Position numbers and translations under genes: made by a program
The notes under the pieces: generated by a model
What the model was told of the DNA's origin: nothing
Seen by the model: the letters and a program-made list of their open reading frames with translations, nothing else
The model's database searches: none
Origin: Chlorogloeopsis fritschii PCC 6912
Lineage (GTDB): Bacteria > Cyanobacteriota > Cyanobacteriia > Cyanobacteriales > Nostocaceae
Direction: 5' to 3'
Assembly (NCBI RefSeq): GCF_000317285.1
Contig: NZ_AJLN01000061.1
Coordinates: 102,256 to 166,255, forward strand
DNA: 64,000 nt
Part shown: one piece after another, positions 27,203 to 38,700 of the stretch
Layout of the letters: the number at the start of each line of letters is the position of its first letter
How positions within the stretch are numbered: the first letter of the stretch is position 1

Positions 27203-28489
27203 TTAACCCTGTTTAACTGGAATCACGATCGCAAATTCAGTTCCTTGCCCTGGTTGGGAAACACAATGCAATGAACCACGATGCTTTTCTGTCACAATTT
27301 GATAACTTATTGCTAGCCCCATGCCAGTACCGATACCCACAGGCTTAGTCGTAAAAAAGGGGTCAAATATTTTTTGTTTAACTTCTTTTGTCATGCCCGA
27401 TCCATTATCGGCAATACAGATGATAACGCGATCGCCTTCAGTTTTTGTACGGATGTGAATCGTAGGATAAATCTCAGTATTGTCTTTACTTATTTCCAAT
27501 GCATCAATGGCGTTGCCAATAATATTCATAAACACCTGATTTAGCTGCCCAGGATAGCACTCTACGAGGGGTAAATTGCCATATTCTCTAATTACCTGAA
27601 TTTCCTCACGATCTCTTTGAGACTTAAGCCGATGTCCCAAAATCATCACAGTACTATCAATACATTCGTGGATATCAACAGCCTTCATTTCGGCTTCATC
27701 CAGGCGAGAGAAAACCCGTAAAGAAAGTACAATTTCCCGAATACGTTCTGCTCCCACTTTCATTGAAGCTATTAGTTTCGGCAAGTCTGCTGTCAGGAAA
27801 TCCAACTCAATACCTGCAATGACAGTTTGAACTTCAGAAACAGGATTGGAGTAGTGCTGTTGATATACTTGTACAAGTTTCAACAAATCTTGAATGTACT
27901 CATCAGCATAAGTGAGGTTACCGTAGATAAAATTAACTGGGTTATTGATTTCGTGTGCCACACCTGCCACCAATTGTCCCAAACTGGACATTTTTTCGCT
28001 CTGCACAAGTTGGGTTTGAGTTTGTTGTAACTCCTGTAATGTTTGCTGAAGTTCTATTTCTGCTTGTCGGCGATCGTGGATTTCATTAATTAATTGAATT
28101 TGCGTGTTTCTCAACGCCAAATGAACATTAACACGGGCTAGAACTTCTTCGACTTGAATAGGTTTAGTAATATAATCTACTGCTCCTAATTTCAACCCTT
28201 TTACCTTATTTTCTACCTCAGCCAAAGCAGTCATAAAAATGACGGGAATATCTTTAGTGCTTTCCTCTGATTTAAGATGATGGCAAGTTTCAAATCCGTC
28301 AATTCCTGGCATCATCACATCTAATAAAATTAAATCTGGTTTGATAAATGTTACCTTCTCTAGTGCTAGTTCACCACTCTTAACTACAGAAACCTGAAAA
28401 CCGACTTCATGTAAAATATTGAATAAAATTCTAATGTTGTTAGGGGTGTCATCGACAATTAAAATTGAGTTTTGTTGAGTAATATTCAT
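27203..28489 (-). CDS. Receiver-histidine kinase hybrid (REC-HisKA-HATPase)
   Basis: The 428-residue cytosolic protein starts with a receiver (SILIVDDTPNN; phosphoacceptor Asp in LILLDVMMPGIDG; Lys in YITKPIQ), followed by a coiled-coil linker rich in Gln (ELQQTLQELQQTQTQLVQ). The kinase core has the H-box GVAHEINNPVNFIYGN and an ATPase with NAIDAL, DNGSGM and FDPFFTTKPVGIGTGMGLAIS. N-terminal-receiver kinases of this type are abundant in cyanobacteria and usually act as relay proteins. It lies 53 bases downstream of the MASE1 hybrid kinase, so both are probably one operon and one pathway. Whether they regulate the convergent urt genes is not shown. Confidence 0.9.
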   Translation of the reverse strand: MNITQQNSILIVDDTPNNIRILFNILHEVGFQVSVVKSGELALEKVTFIKPDLILLDVMMPGIDGFETCHHLKSEESTKDIPVIFMTALAEVENKVKGLKLGAVDYITKPIQVEEVLARVNVHLALRNTQIQLINEIHDRRQAEIELQQTLQELQQTQTQLVQSEKMSSLGQLVAGVAHEINNPVNFIYGNLTYADEYIQDLLKLVQVYQQHYSNPVSEVQTVIAGIELDFLTADLPKLIASMKVGAERIREIVLSLRVFSRLDEAEMKAVDIHECIDSTVMILGHRLKSQRDREEIQVIREYGNLPLVECYPGQLNQVFMNIIGNAIDALEISKDNTEIYPTIHIRTKTEGDRVIICIADNGSGMTKEVKQKIFDPFFTTKPVGIGTGMGLAISYQIVTEKHRGSLHCVSQPGQGTEFAIVIPVKQG

Positions 28490-28542
28490 AAGTTAAATTG
28501 GTTGTTTTAAAAAAGCTTTTAGTTAAATATGGGATTCAAATT

Positions 28543-30948
28543 CTATGCTTCTATTAAAGCCGCAATTGCTTCAATCTCAAATTCATCAGCCAGAGTCAAT
28601 ACTTGATTGGCAAAAGCTGTATACTTTACATTTAATTGCTTAATCCGATTTGCTTCTGTTTGAATATCTGCAACTGCACAACGTTGAACGGCTTCATGTA
28701 AGGCAACAAGTTCAGATGTAGGTGGCAGAATTATTTCTACCACTTCAGGTGAAATATCGTGATTTTTGGTATTTAATCCATCGCTAGTTTGATAAATCCA
28801 TGTTAACTGCAAGTAATTTTGCAATTGTAAAAATAACTCTTCCACTTGTACGGGTTTGGGGAGGAAATCATTACAACCAGCATTCATAGCTTCTTGACGA
28901 TGAAAGTCAAACACACTTGCAGAGGAAACAATAATAATTACATTTTGGATATCAGGTATTTTGCGTAGCTGTTTACTCATTGTCAAACCATCCATCACGG
29001 GCATTGCTAAGTCAGTGATAATTAAGTCTGGTTGACATTCAACAGCTTGATCTAATCCTTCTTTGCCGTTATGTGCTTGGATTACCTCAAAACCAACTGG
29101 TTCCAATAAATTCGCGATCAACGATCTATTTTCCCAGCGATCGTCAACTATCAAAATTTTCCGTTTTTTACCCTCAAAGCCAATAATCTGCTTTTGTTGA
29201 GATCCAGCCAAGTTTTGTGTCCATTCTCCTGCTGTTGGTAGCTCCACCTCAAACCAAAAGCTGCTGCCTACCCCTAGTTGACTTTGTACCTGGATTATCC
29301 CACCCATTAAGGTAATTATCTTTTGGCTAATGGCTAACCCTAAACCCGTGCCTTCCGCTTGCTTTTCAGCGTTACCAACTTGCTCAAAGGGTAAGAAGAT
29401 TTTCTCCATTTGTTCTGGAGTCATGCCCACGCCTGTATCTTCAATTTGGAAGCGTAGTTTGATAACAGATTGAGTAACATCAGATAAATCATCTGTGGCA
29501 TTAGCAACAAAATCTGCTCTCTCAACTTTAAAAGTCACTTCACCTTTATCAGTAAACTTGATAGCGTTACCTAAAAGATTAATCAAGACTTGTCGCAGAC
29601 GTTTTTCATCAGTGTGAATACCAATGGGAAGTTGTTGGCTTGGTTGATAGGTAAAAGCAATTCTTTTCTGTTTTGCTCGGATTTGACAGATTTCCACTAC
29701 ATCTTGCAGAAAATTGGGAAAATGAAAATCTGTAGGATAAAGTTCCATTTTCCGGGCTTCGATTTTGGAGAGATCGAGGATGTCATTAATTAAGGTAAGT
29801 AGGTGAGAGCCGCATTGATAAATAATGTCAATGCCTTTACGCTCATTATCTACTAGTGTTTGCGAGCGTTGCAGAATTTGCGCATAACCCAAAATACCGT
29901 TGAGGGGAGTACGCAATTCGTGGCTCATATTTGCTAGGAATTCACTTTTGGCTTGGTTGGCACTGTCAGCCACTAGTTTTGCTTCTTTGAGTTCGTAAGT
30001 ACGCTCCTCAACTCGTTCTTCTAATTCTTCGTTTGCTTGTCTAAGTTTTGCCGCTGCTTTTTTGTTTTCGTTAATGACAGCTGATAGAACAAAGGTAGTA
30101 ATAGCAACGACACAAATGAAAGATTGCAGTAATAATAAAGACTGAGAAATAGACTCTTTAGAAAACGAACCGAAACCACGAGCCGTTCCGAAAACTGCTA
30201 TTACTGTTACAAGTATCACAAGCAGAGTTGATTCTCGCTGTCTAAAGCGGAATGCTGACCACATCAACAGGGGAATCGTCATATACTCAACAGGATACCC
30301 TCCCCAGAATGCTATTCGACTAATGGTAATTACCAGAACAACCAAGAATGCCAGTTCTAAAACTTGTTGCCAGCAAAGTTTTACTTGCTGTCTTGATTGC
30401 AGAGTTAATGATAGCAATGCTGGTGTGACGATGAGCATACCAGCAATCATTGCTGTGTACCAAGTTCGCCAAACTTCCCCGTAATCAGCCCAAGATGCAT
30501 TGTTGCTCAGACACAAGGTAGTGGTTGCAAGGGTGGTACTAACCACAGAAGCTGGCGTCAATAGTACTAAAAATTTGAAAACATCTGCAGAACGCTCTAA
30601 TAGATTACGGTGCTTAATAAAGTAGTTGATGAGAAAGGCTGTTACTAAAGGATCGATAAGATCGATAACCGAAATACTCAAGCTTGTGAGAATATTTTGA
30701 TAGTACAGGAAATAATTGACGATAAATTCGCCTATTAGAATAGCTGGCCAAATACGATATCCTAGCAATATAACTGCAGCCAAATAAAAACCAGCTGAAG
30801 GCCAAAAGACTGATGTCCCATTTTCTAAAGATAGTGTTCGGGATATATTGGCTAAACCGAAGTGAATAGTCGGTATTAATACTGTTGCTAGTAATACCGT
30901 TCGATTTAGTAAAAAAGGGAATTCAGTTTTAGTTGCTTTGCTTTGCAT
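28543..30948 (-). CDS. MASE1-domain hybrid histidine kinase with receiver
   Basis: The 801-residue membrane sensor kinase begins with an integral-membrane MASE1 domain of about eight helices (residues 15-300, for example [25 protein letters not shown]). A short coiled coil follows. The HisKA box is [20 protein letters not shown], and the HATPase has [18 protein letters not shown] and GTGLGLAIS. The receiver ([13 protein letters not shown]; phosphoacceptor Asp in [13 protein letters not shown]) covers about residues 590-715. The last 85 residues are helical, without an HPt His motif that I can identify. MASE1 senses an unknown ligand in the membrane. It probably passes phosphate to the REC-kinase encoded next to it. 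Confidence 0.9.
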   Translation of the reverse strand: MQSKATKTEFPFLLNRTVLLATVLIPTIHFGLANISRTLSLENGTSVFWPSAGFYLAAVILLGYRIWPAILIGEFIVNYFLYYQNILTSLSISVIDLIDPLVTAFLINYFIKHRNLLERSADVFKFLVLLTPASVVSTTLATTTLCLSNNASWADYGEVWRTWYTAMIAGMLIVTPALLSLTLQSRQQVKLCWQQVLELAFLVVLVITISRIAFWGGYPVEYMTIPLLMWSAFRFRQRESTLLVILVTVIAVFGTARGFGSFSKESISQSLLLLQSFICVVAITTFVLSAVINENKKAAAKLRQANEELEERVEERTYELKEAKLVADSANQAKSEFLANMSHELRTPLNGILGYAQILQRSQTLVDNERKGIDIIYQCGSHLLTLINDILDLSKIEARKMELYPTDFHFPNFLQDVVEICQIRAKQKRIAFTYQPSQQLPIGIHTDEKRLRQVLINLLGNAIKFTDKGEVTFKVERADFVANATDDLSDVTQSVIKLRFQIEDTGVGMTPEQMEKIFLPFEQVGNAEKQAEGTGLGLAISQKIITLMGGIIQVQSQLGVGSSFWFEVELPTAGEWTQNLAGSQQKQIIGFEGKKRKILIVDDRWENRSLIANLLEPVGFEVIQAHNGKEGLDQAVECQPDLIITDLAMPVMDGLTMSKQLRKIPDIQNVIIIVSSASVFDFHRQEAMNAGCNDFLPKPVQVEELFLQLQNYLQLTWIYQTSDGLNTKNHDISPEVVEIILPPTSELVALHEAVQRCAVADIQTEANRIKQLNVKYTAFANQVLTLADEFEIEAIAALIEA

Positions 30949-31281
30949 AGTTTTTGTTTGGGTATCCTTCCCAGTTACCTCCGATCAAGCTTACACTTGT
31001 TGATCTTGCATGGGTAATTACCCGAAATTCTAACTTTTATATTTCATGATGTCCGGCTATTTACTTAGATTTGTAAAAAACCCTTTGGAAAAGTCACTAT
31101 AATCATTAGCAACTCTCTGATTTCAAGTATTCCCAAAAGTCTGACTGTAATAACAACTAGTCAAATAAAATTTTGTTTGTGATTTTGTCACCGTCTCAAA
31201 TCTAGAACTAGCAAAAATTTGACGTTGATTAACTGCCTTGTTGATATGCAAATAAATGAGAATAGTTTTCATATCAAAACA

Positions 31282-31314
31282 AGATCCCCGACTTCTTGAA
31301 GAAGTCGGGGATCT
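31282..31314. repeat. Palindromic repeat with AGATCCCCGACTTC arms (copy 1)
   Basis: AGATCCCCGACTTC (31282-31295) and GAAGTCGGGGATCT (31301-31314) form a 14-bp stem with TTGAA between them. The same arms recur at 50965-50996 and in decayed form near 58435-58463. The element stands in the long spacer upstream of the MASE1 kinase and may end transcripts. Confidence 0.65.
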
Positions 31315-31386
31315 CATTTCTCACTCACATTTTCCAGTAGCTTTCGTTAATTCACATCTTGCACCAGTTGTTTAATTACGATTTTT

Positions 31387-31453
31387 GTAAGGTAAGCATT
31401 GCTTAGATTTAACTCAAAATTTTATTTTGACTTACGGGCAATGCTCACCCTAT
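31387..31453. repeat. Inverted-repeat element of the GGTGGGCA family (copy 2)
   Basis: GTAAGGTAAGCATTGC at the left end pairs imperfectly with GCAATGCTCACCCTAT at the right end. It is a diverged relative of the elements at 23158-23227 and 51974-52139. The rest of the 713-base spacer (30949-31661) is AT-rich and shows no gene. Confidence 0.55.
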
Positions 31454-31661
31454 GGTTATTAAGAAGGGTACAAGATATCAGTTAAACAAGATAATTTAGT
31501 ATTTACTTGACTCAAATCTAAGTAGTTTTTTACACCTTTTTGAATTTTAGTTTAAATTTAGAGATTTCAATTTCAAGATATTTTGTATGAGTAGATGAGT
31601 CGATAACACCCTGAACAGGTTTATAAAAAATTTGTAATTCTCTGTTTGACTCAGTTAGATT

Positions 31662-32000
31662 TCACAATGATAGGGGAAATGGCAACAAATCTAGAGCTAA
31701 TTCCACTTTGAGCGAACCATCTACACATTGAATCATGTGTGCAAAGAAATCTGAAACTCGCTTATTTTTCATAAAATCATCACTACGCTTTCCGTATTCT
31801 TCCAGTGAGGGATAGCGGTAGATGTTCATAAAGTGTGCATACTGTCCAACCTCAGTTACTAACATGAGAACAGGTTCGATTCCTGCTTCATGAACCATAG
31901 GGAGAAGTATATTTTGGTGCAAATTTGTAAATTCTTCTCGCTTACCGAGAAGGATTTGACCACTTACAACCTCATAAATCGGTGAAGCTGAACCTAGCAT
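31662..32000 (-). CDS. NIPSNAP family protein
   Basis: The 112-residue protein starts at MLGSASPIYEVVSGQIL with AGAGGA about 9 bases upstream; an earlier ATG would add 25 residues that look untranslated. The sequence has the ferredoxin-like NIPSNAP/dimeric alpha-beta barrel pattern: VVSGQILLGKREEFTNLHQN, then IEPVLMLVTEVGQYAHFMNIYRYPSLEEYGKRSDDFMKN. NIPSNAP relatives have no well-defined enzyme activity; some are monooxygenase-like. It is divergent from the NRPS gene across about 750 bases, so a functional link is possible but not shown. Confidence 0.8.
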   Translation of the reverse strand: MLGSASPIYEVVSGQILLGKREEFTNLHQNILLPMVHEAGIEPVLMLVTEVGQYAHFMNIYRYPSLEEYGKRSDDFMKNKRVSDFFAHMIQCVDGSLKVELALDLLPFPLSL

Positions 32001-32750
32001 AAAATATTCCTCTGATTTGATAATTGTTTTTAAGGATGACCGTAAGCCTTTCTGTTGAATAGTAAAATTAATCACATACTTAGCTGTATCCTAATTAACA
32101 ATATATTAACAGTTATAATACGTAAGTTTTTAAAATTTCTATAAAATAACTGAAGCATTACTTTATAAGTATTTAAATAAAACTTTAACTATTTTTATTT
32201 ATATTTTCTTAATTTTTTTGTTATGCTTTAAATCGCAAACTAAATACTGATCTCAAAAGGGCTGTTTTAGAAGTAAAGTGCATAATAATACAGTTTGTAG
32301 TTTGTCTGTAAGCCTTGCACACTGTACAATTTTTCTAGATTGGGCATATTTTTGTGTACCTTAAAACGGGGAGATATTTTTTTGTAAATAAAGAGTAAAA
32401 TCGAGAATACTCTCAGACTTTTACTGGGTTTTTTTGAAAAAATAACTCTTTAAGGTGCAGTAATGTCAATTCAGTCTTATCATTTTTGATTGAAGAGATT
32501 GAATTTAAGTTAGCAATTTTATGAGGATGTTTACTGGTTTTATCCTATAGAATTGACAGATCACAGTCAAAAAAACCTATTTATGTGGGTATTTTTGGTT
32601 TTTCACTAAGATTAATATTCCAGAGGAATTTCAGATTCTATATCTCTCAGTTAAAGTTTAGAATTGTGGCTTAATAATGTTTTTTACCTAAAACTCATGC
32701 ATGAGTAGTTTTGGGATAGAAATTCTTGTTAAGCGACAACTCTATTGATT
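32001..32750. other. Long AT-rich divergent region before the NRPS gene
   Basis: About 750 bases lie between the NIPSNAP and NRPS start codons. I see no gene. A TTGACA at 32553-32558 with a TATTTA 19 bases later is a weak promoter candidate for the NRPS. A perfect palindrome is listed separately. Confidence 0.45.
32693..32706. promoter_or_regulatory. Perfect 14-bp palindrome, candidate operator of the NRPS
   Basis: ACTCATGCATGAGT reads the same on both strands and lies 44 bases before the NRPS start codon. Its outer context (AAAACT and AGTAGTTTT) extends the symmetry imperfectly. A dimeric repressor or activator site is plausible; no regulator gene lies next to it. Confidence 0.35.
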
Positions 32751-35700
32751 ATGAGAGTCGCTCCTCTCACTTTAGAATTTTCTAAAAATATGCAAAATCA
32801 AGCGATACTAAGTGATTTAGAGACAGCAGAGATAGCGATTGTAAAGATTGCAGAGTCTCAAATAGATTTCTACGATGAAAACGAAGATAGTAAAACTGCA
32901 CTTATACATCAGCTATTTGAAGCCCAAGTACTTTGTTCTCCTAGTAGTATTGCCATAGAATTTGAAGGTCAGTCTCTTTCTTATCAAGAACTTAATCAAC
33001 GTGCCAACCAACTTGCTCATTATTTGCAAGGATTAGGAGTGCAAGCCGATGTTATCGTTGGTTTATGTTTAGAGCGCTCTGTAGAACTGATTATTGCTGT
33101 ACTAGCTGTTCTCAAAGCAGGTGGTGCTTATCTTCCTCTCGATCCAAACTATCCAGCAGAACGTCTGTGTTTCATGCTGGAAAACACTCAAGCCTCTATC
33201 TTATTAACTCAAAGCCATCTGTGCGAGAGTTTGCCATTATACGCAACACATCGCTTTTGTTTGGATAGCAATTGGCAAGCGATCGCTCAAAATCCGACTA
33301 CCAATCTCCAATCGGAAGTTACTGCCGATAACCTGGCATACGTCATCTATACCTCTGGCTCGACTGGCAAACCCAAAGGTGTAGCAATGCCTCATCTGCC
33401 GCTTGTAAACTTAATTGCTTGGCAGTTGGAAAATTCAACTGTAGGTTCTGCCGCCAAGACACTCCAATATACTCCAATTAGCTTTGATGTCTCCTTCCAG
33501 GAAATCTTTGCCACCCTCAGTACGGGTGGCACGCTGGTTTTAATTTCTGAACAAATGCGTCGCGATCCGACAAGCTTGCTGCAATTTCTCAATCAAGCCA
33601 GAATTGAGCGGCTGTTTCTGCCGTTTGTAGCACTGCGACAGTTAGCCGAAGTAGCGCAAATAGAAGGTATTTTCCCGACAAGTTTGCGTGAGGTGATTAC
33701 TGCTGGCGAACAATTACGGATTACAACAGCGATCGCGCATTTATTTACTCAGTTGCCTAACTGTAGTTTACACAATCACTACGGCCCTTCTGAAACTCAT
33801 GTAGTTACTGCCTTTACCTTAACAGGTTCACCTCAATCTTGGTTAGCATTGCCACCAATTGGGCAAGCGATCGCCAACACCCAAATATATCTACTAGATT
33901 CACAATTACAACCTGTGCCTGTTGGCGTTGCTGGTGAGTTATACATTGGTGGTGTCAGTCTAGCAAGAGGATATTTTAACCGCCCTGACTTAACAGCGCA
34001 AAGATTTATTGTCAGTCCTTTTGATAAATGCGATCGCTTGTATAAAACAGGTGACTTGGCAAGATATCTTGGTGATGATGGGAATATTGAGTATTTAGGA
34101 AGGATAGATCAACAAGTAAAAATTCACGGCTATCGGATTGAGCTAGGAGAGATTGAAACTGTTCTTGAGGGGCATTCTCAAGTGCAGCAGGCAGTAGTCA
34201 TGGCACGAGAAGATATACCCGGCGAACAGCGTTTAGTCGCCTACGTAGTTGCTGATACGGTTGCGTCAGAAATTTCTGTAACTGAACTGCGGCAATTTTT
34301 ACGGACACAGCTACCAGAGTATATGGTGCCGAGTGCGATCGCAATCCTCGACAAACTGCCACTCACTCCTAGCGGTAAAGTCGATCGCAAAGCTCTGCCT
34401 GTACCAAGCTACGGAAGTAATCAAGAGAATTGGGTTGCTCCTCAAACTCTCACAGAAATAGCACTAGCAAATATCTGGAGTGACATTCTTGGCTTATCGC
34501 AAGTCGGAATTTACGACCATTTTTTGGATTTAGGAGGGCATTCACTGCTGGCAACTCAAGTAATTTCCCGTATCCGCAATGATATGCAGATTGAGTTGCC
34601 TTTACGTTGTCTGTTTGAATCACCAACAATTGCTGAACTTGCTAAGTGCGTAGAAACACTTCAGCAAAAACCACAAAATTCCCATACTTCTATTATTCAA
34701 CCAGTAGGGCGAGACGCTAACTTACCCTTGGCATTCATGCAGGAGCCATTGTGGTTTCTGGATCAGTTAGTAACCAACCATCCCTTTTACAATGTTCCAG
34801 AAGCCTTTCGCTTGAATGGTTTTGTTAACTTCACAGCTTTAGAGCAGAGTTTCCAAGCAATCATCAACCGCCATGAAACTTTGCGTACCACCTTTAAAGT
34901 TGTCAATGGAGAACCTTCTCAGGTAATTCATCCATCTCCAAGCTTTAAGCTATCTGTAATAGATGCAACTACACCCACACAAGCAAGCCAAGTCTGGGAA
35001 TTAATTATCCAAGAGGCACGACGCCCCTTCAATTTATCTGAAGATTTACTCTTACGTGCGATACTTTTCAAGCTCAGTGAAACGGAACATATTCTGTTTC
35101 TCAACCTACATCACATTGTCTGTGATGGTTGGTCGATGAGTATACTATTGCAGGAATTAGCAACGCTTTACACAGCTTTTACATCAAAACAGACTTCTCC
35201 CTTACCAGATTTAAAAATTCAGTATGCTGATTTTGCCGTATGGCATCGGCAATGGTTGGAGGGTGAGATTAGAAAAAGTCAGCTTACCTACTGGCAGCAG
35301 CAATTAAATGGACTTTCGCCTCTGTTGTCATTCCCAGCAGACTACCCGCGCCCGCCAGTATTAACCTATCGAGGAGCGCGTCACTTCCTGAGTTTATCCG
35401 AACCCTTAACTAAAAAACTGAAGGAATTGAGCCGTCAAGAAGGCGTGACTTTATTCATGACATTGCTGGCTGCCTTCCAAACACTATTGTTTCATTACAG
35501 CGGGCAAGATGATATTGCGATTGGCTCCCTCCTTGCCAACCGCCATCACCCTGACTTAGAAGGAATGCTGGGCTTCTTTTCCAACACCATCGTACTCCGA
35601 ACAGATTTTTCAGATTACCCTGGTTTTCGGCAGTTGTTGCAGCGAGTTCGAGAGGTAACTTTGGGAGCTTATGCCCATCAGGATTTACCATTTGAGGAAC

Positions 35701-38700
35701 TGGTGCGGGCATTACAACCCGATCGCGCTCTAAACCAAAACGCGCTGGTTCAAGTCGTATTTAACTTGCAAAATACGCCAACATCCAATTGGGAAGTACC
35801 GGGTTTAACCTTAACTCATCTGCCCCTTGATAACAAAACCGTCAAATTTGATTTGTTTTTGGAATTAACCGAAACACCGACTGGTTTAGCAGGTTACTTT
35901 GAGTATAGTACCGACTTGTTTGCAGCCAGTACGATCGCCCGCATCACCGAACATTTCCAAAAGCTCCTAGAGGATATTGTTACCAATCCAGATGAGAAAG
36001 TCGATAGATATTGCTTGCTGACAACAGCCGAGCAACAACAACTGCATACATGGAATCAGACTCAAGCTGATTTTCCTGATCAATGCCTTCACCAGTTGTT
36101 TGAAGCACAAGTAGCAAAAACACCGAATGCGATCGCCATCGAATTTGCAGGGCAGCACCTGACTTATCAACAACTGAATCAGCAGGCAAATCAACTAGCA
36201 GATTATTTGCAAACCCTTGGCGTCAAACCGGGTGTTTTAGTTGGTATTTGCATTGAGCGATCGCTCGAAATGGCGATTGGGCTATTAGGGATTATGAAAG
36301 CTGGTGCAGCTTACGTACCCTTAGATCCGGCTTATCCTCAAGAACGTTTAGCATTCATGCTCGACGATTCCCAAGCACCAGTACTGTTGACGCAGCAAAG
36401 TTTGATGAGCAAGCTACCCAAACATCATGCACGGGTAGTTTGCATAGATTCAGATTGGGATGTCATTGCCAAGCACAGTCAGAAGAATCCCAATAGTGGA
36501 GTAAAACCTGAAAACTTAGTTTATATACTCTACACATCAGGTTCCACAGGTAAGCCCAAAGGCGTGCAAATCAAACATTGTTCGCTAGTCAATATTTTAT
36601 CTTTCATGGCTGAGGAACCAGGGCTTACTGAGCAAGATATCCTCTTGGCTGTGACTACCATCTCTTTCGATATTGCCGCCATCGAGCTTTACTTGCCGCT
36701 GATTGTTGGTGCTCGTATTGCCTTAGCTAGCCGCGAAGTAGCCTCTGATGCCTTACAACTAGCTGAATATATTGAGCGATCGCGTGCAACTTTCATGCAA
36801 GCCACTCCAGCGACTTGGCGAATGTTATTAGCAATAGGTTGGCAAGGTAGCTCACATCTGAAAATTCTTTGTGGCGGCGAAGCTTTAACGAGAACATTAG
36901 CAGACGAACTCCTCAAAAGATGTTCTTCTGTCTGGAATGTATACGGGCCGACAGAGACTACCGTTTGGTCTACAATTTACAAAGTAGAATCTGGAGGTGA
37001 TTCTATACCTATTGGCCGTCCTATTGCTAATACGCAAATTTACTTACGAAAACAACAAAAAAATCACATTCAGTCTTTTCAACTTGTTCCCATTGGTGTA
37101 GCTGGGGAATTGTATATTGGTGGTGTGGGTTTAGCTAAGGGATATCTTAACCGTCCTGAATTGAATCAAGAAAGATTTATTCCTAACCCCTTTGACAATG
37201 GGCAACAAGATTATCTGTATAAAACTGGCGATTTAGCTCGTTATCTACCAGATGGTAACATTGAATACTTGGGCAGAATCGACCATCAAGTTAAAATTCG
37301 TGGCTTCCGGATTGAGTTAGGAGACATTGAAACTGCACTCAGCCAACATCCTGCTGTCAGAGAAACAGTTGTAATTGCCCGTGACGAGCGCTTGGTTGCC
37401 TACGTTGTTCCTAAACCAGAAAAATCAGCAGAGAATTCTTCAACTACATCCCAGATGGAACAACTACAACAGTGGCAAACAATCTGGAATGAATCCTATA
37501 GCCAGTCTTCCCCAAATCAAAATTCAAAGTTCGATCCGACATTTAATATCATTAGCTGGAATAGCAGCTACACAGGATTAGCGATCGCAGCCCAACAAAT
37601 GCAAGAGTGGGTAGAGCGAACAGTTGAGCGGATTTTGTCTTTACAACCGCAGCGCGTGTTAGAAATTGGTTGTGGGATGGGATTGTTGCTGTTTAGAATA
37701 GCTCCCCACTGCTCCCATTACTTCGGGATAGATCTCTCAAAAACAGCGATCGCTTACATAGAGCAGCAATTAAAGCAGCAAAATTTGTCTCAGGTAAAGC
37801 TTGCTAATCAAGCCGCAGACGCACTTGATGAATTAGAAGCTGAAACTTTTGATGCGATCGTTATTAACTCTGTCATTCAATATTTTCCCAGTATTGATTA
37901 CTTAGTGAGTGTCTTAGAAAAAGCAGTCAAATTAGTCAAACCGGGGGGACACATCTTTATTGGAGATGTACGCAGCTTGCCATTACTAGAAGCTTTCCAT
38001 ACCTCCGTGCAGCTATATCAAGCTTCCGACACCTTGCCTATAGAGGAACTGCGGCAGCGCATCCAAGAGCGTATGGATCAGGATGGAGAACTAATTATCG
38101 ATCCAGCCTTTTTTACTTCTCTCAAGCAACATTTATCCGAGATTAGTCATGTGCAAATCCAGCTCAAGCGTGGTAGCTATGACAATGAAATGACTCGCTT
38201 TCGTTACGATGTCATCCTTCATATTGGCACCGAAGTGAATCGGGCTGTAGAGCCGACGTGGCGAGATTGGAACCCGGATCTGACATTATCTGCAATTCAC
38301 AAACTTCTAAAAGACACAGAGCCAGAATGTCTGGGTTTAGCCCGTATTCAAAATGCACGAGTTACGCAGGATGTTGAAGCAACTAAATTGCTGGCGAAGT
38401 TCAATGATTTTCACATAGTGGGTGAACTACGGGCAAAATTACAGGAGAACACCCAGCAACCAGGAATCGATCCTGAAGCACTGTGGAATTTGGGTAATTG
38501 CTTACCTTACACCATCCACATTAACTGGTCAGATTCAGATACACAAGGCTGCTATGACGTAATATTTCAGCGACATTCCAGTGCTTCTACAACTATTGAT
38601 TTCTTTTCTGAAAAAACCTCTCCCATCAAACCTTGGAGCGTCTATGCCAATAATCCTCTTAAAAGCAAACAAGCAGACAATTTAGTAAATCTTGTACCCC

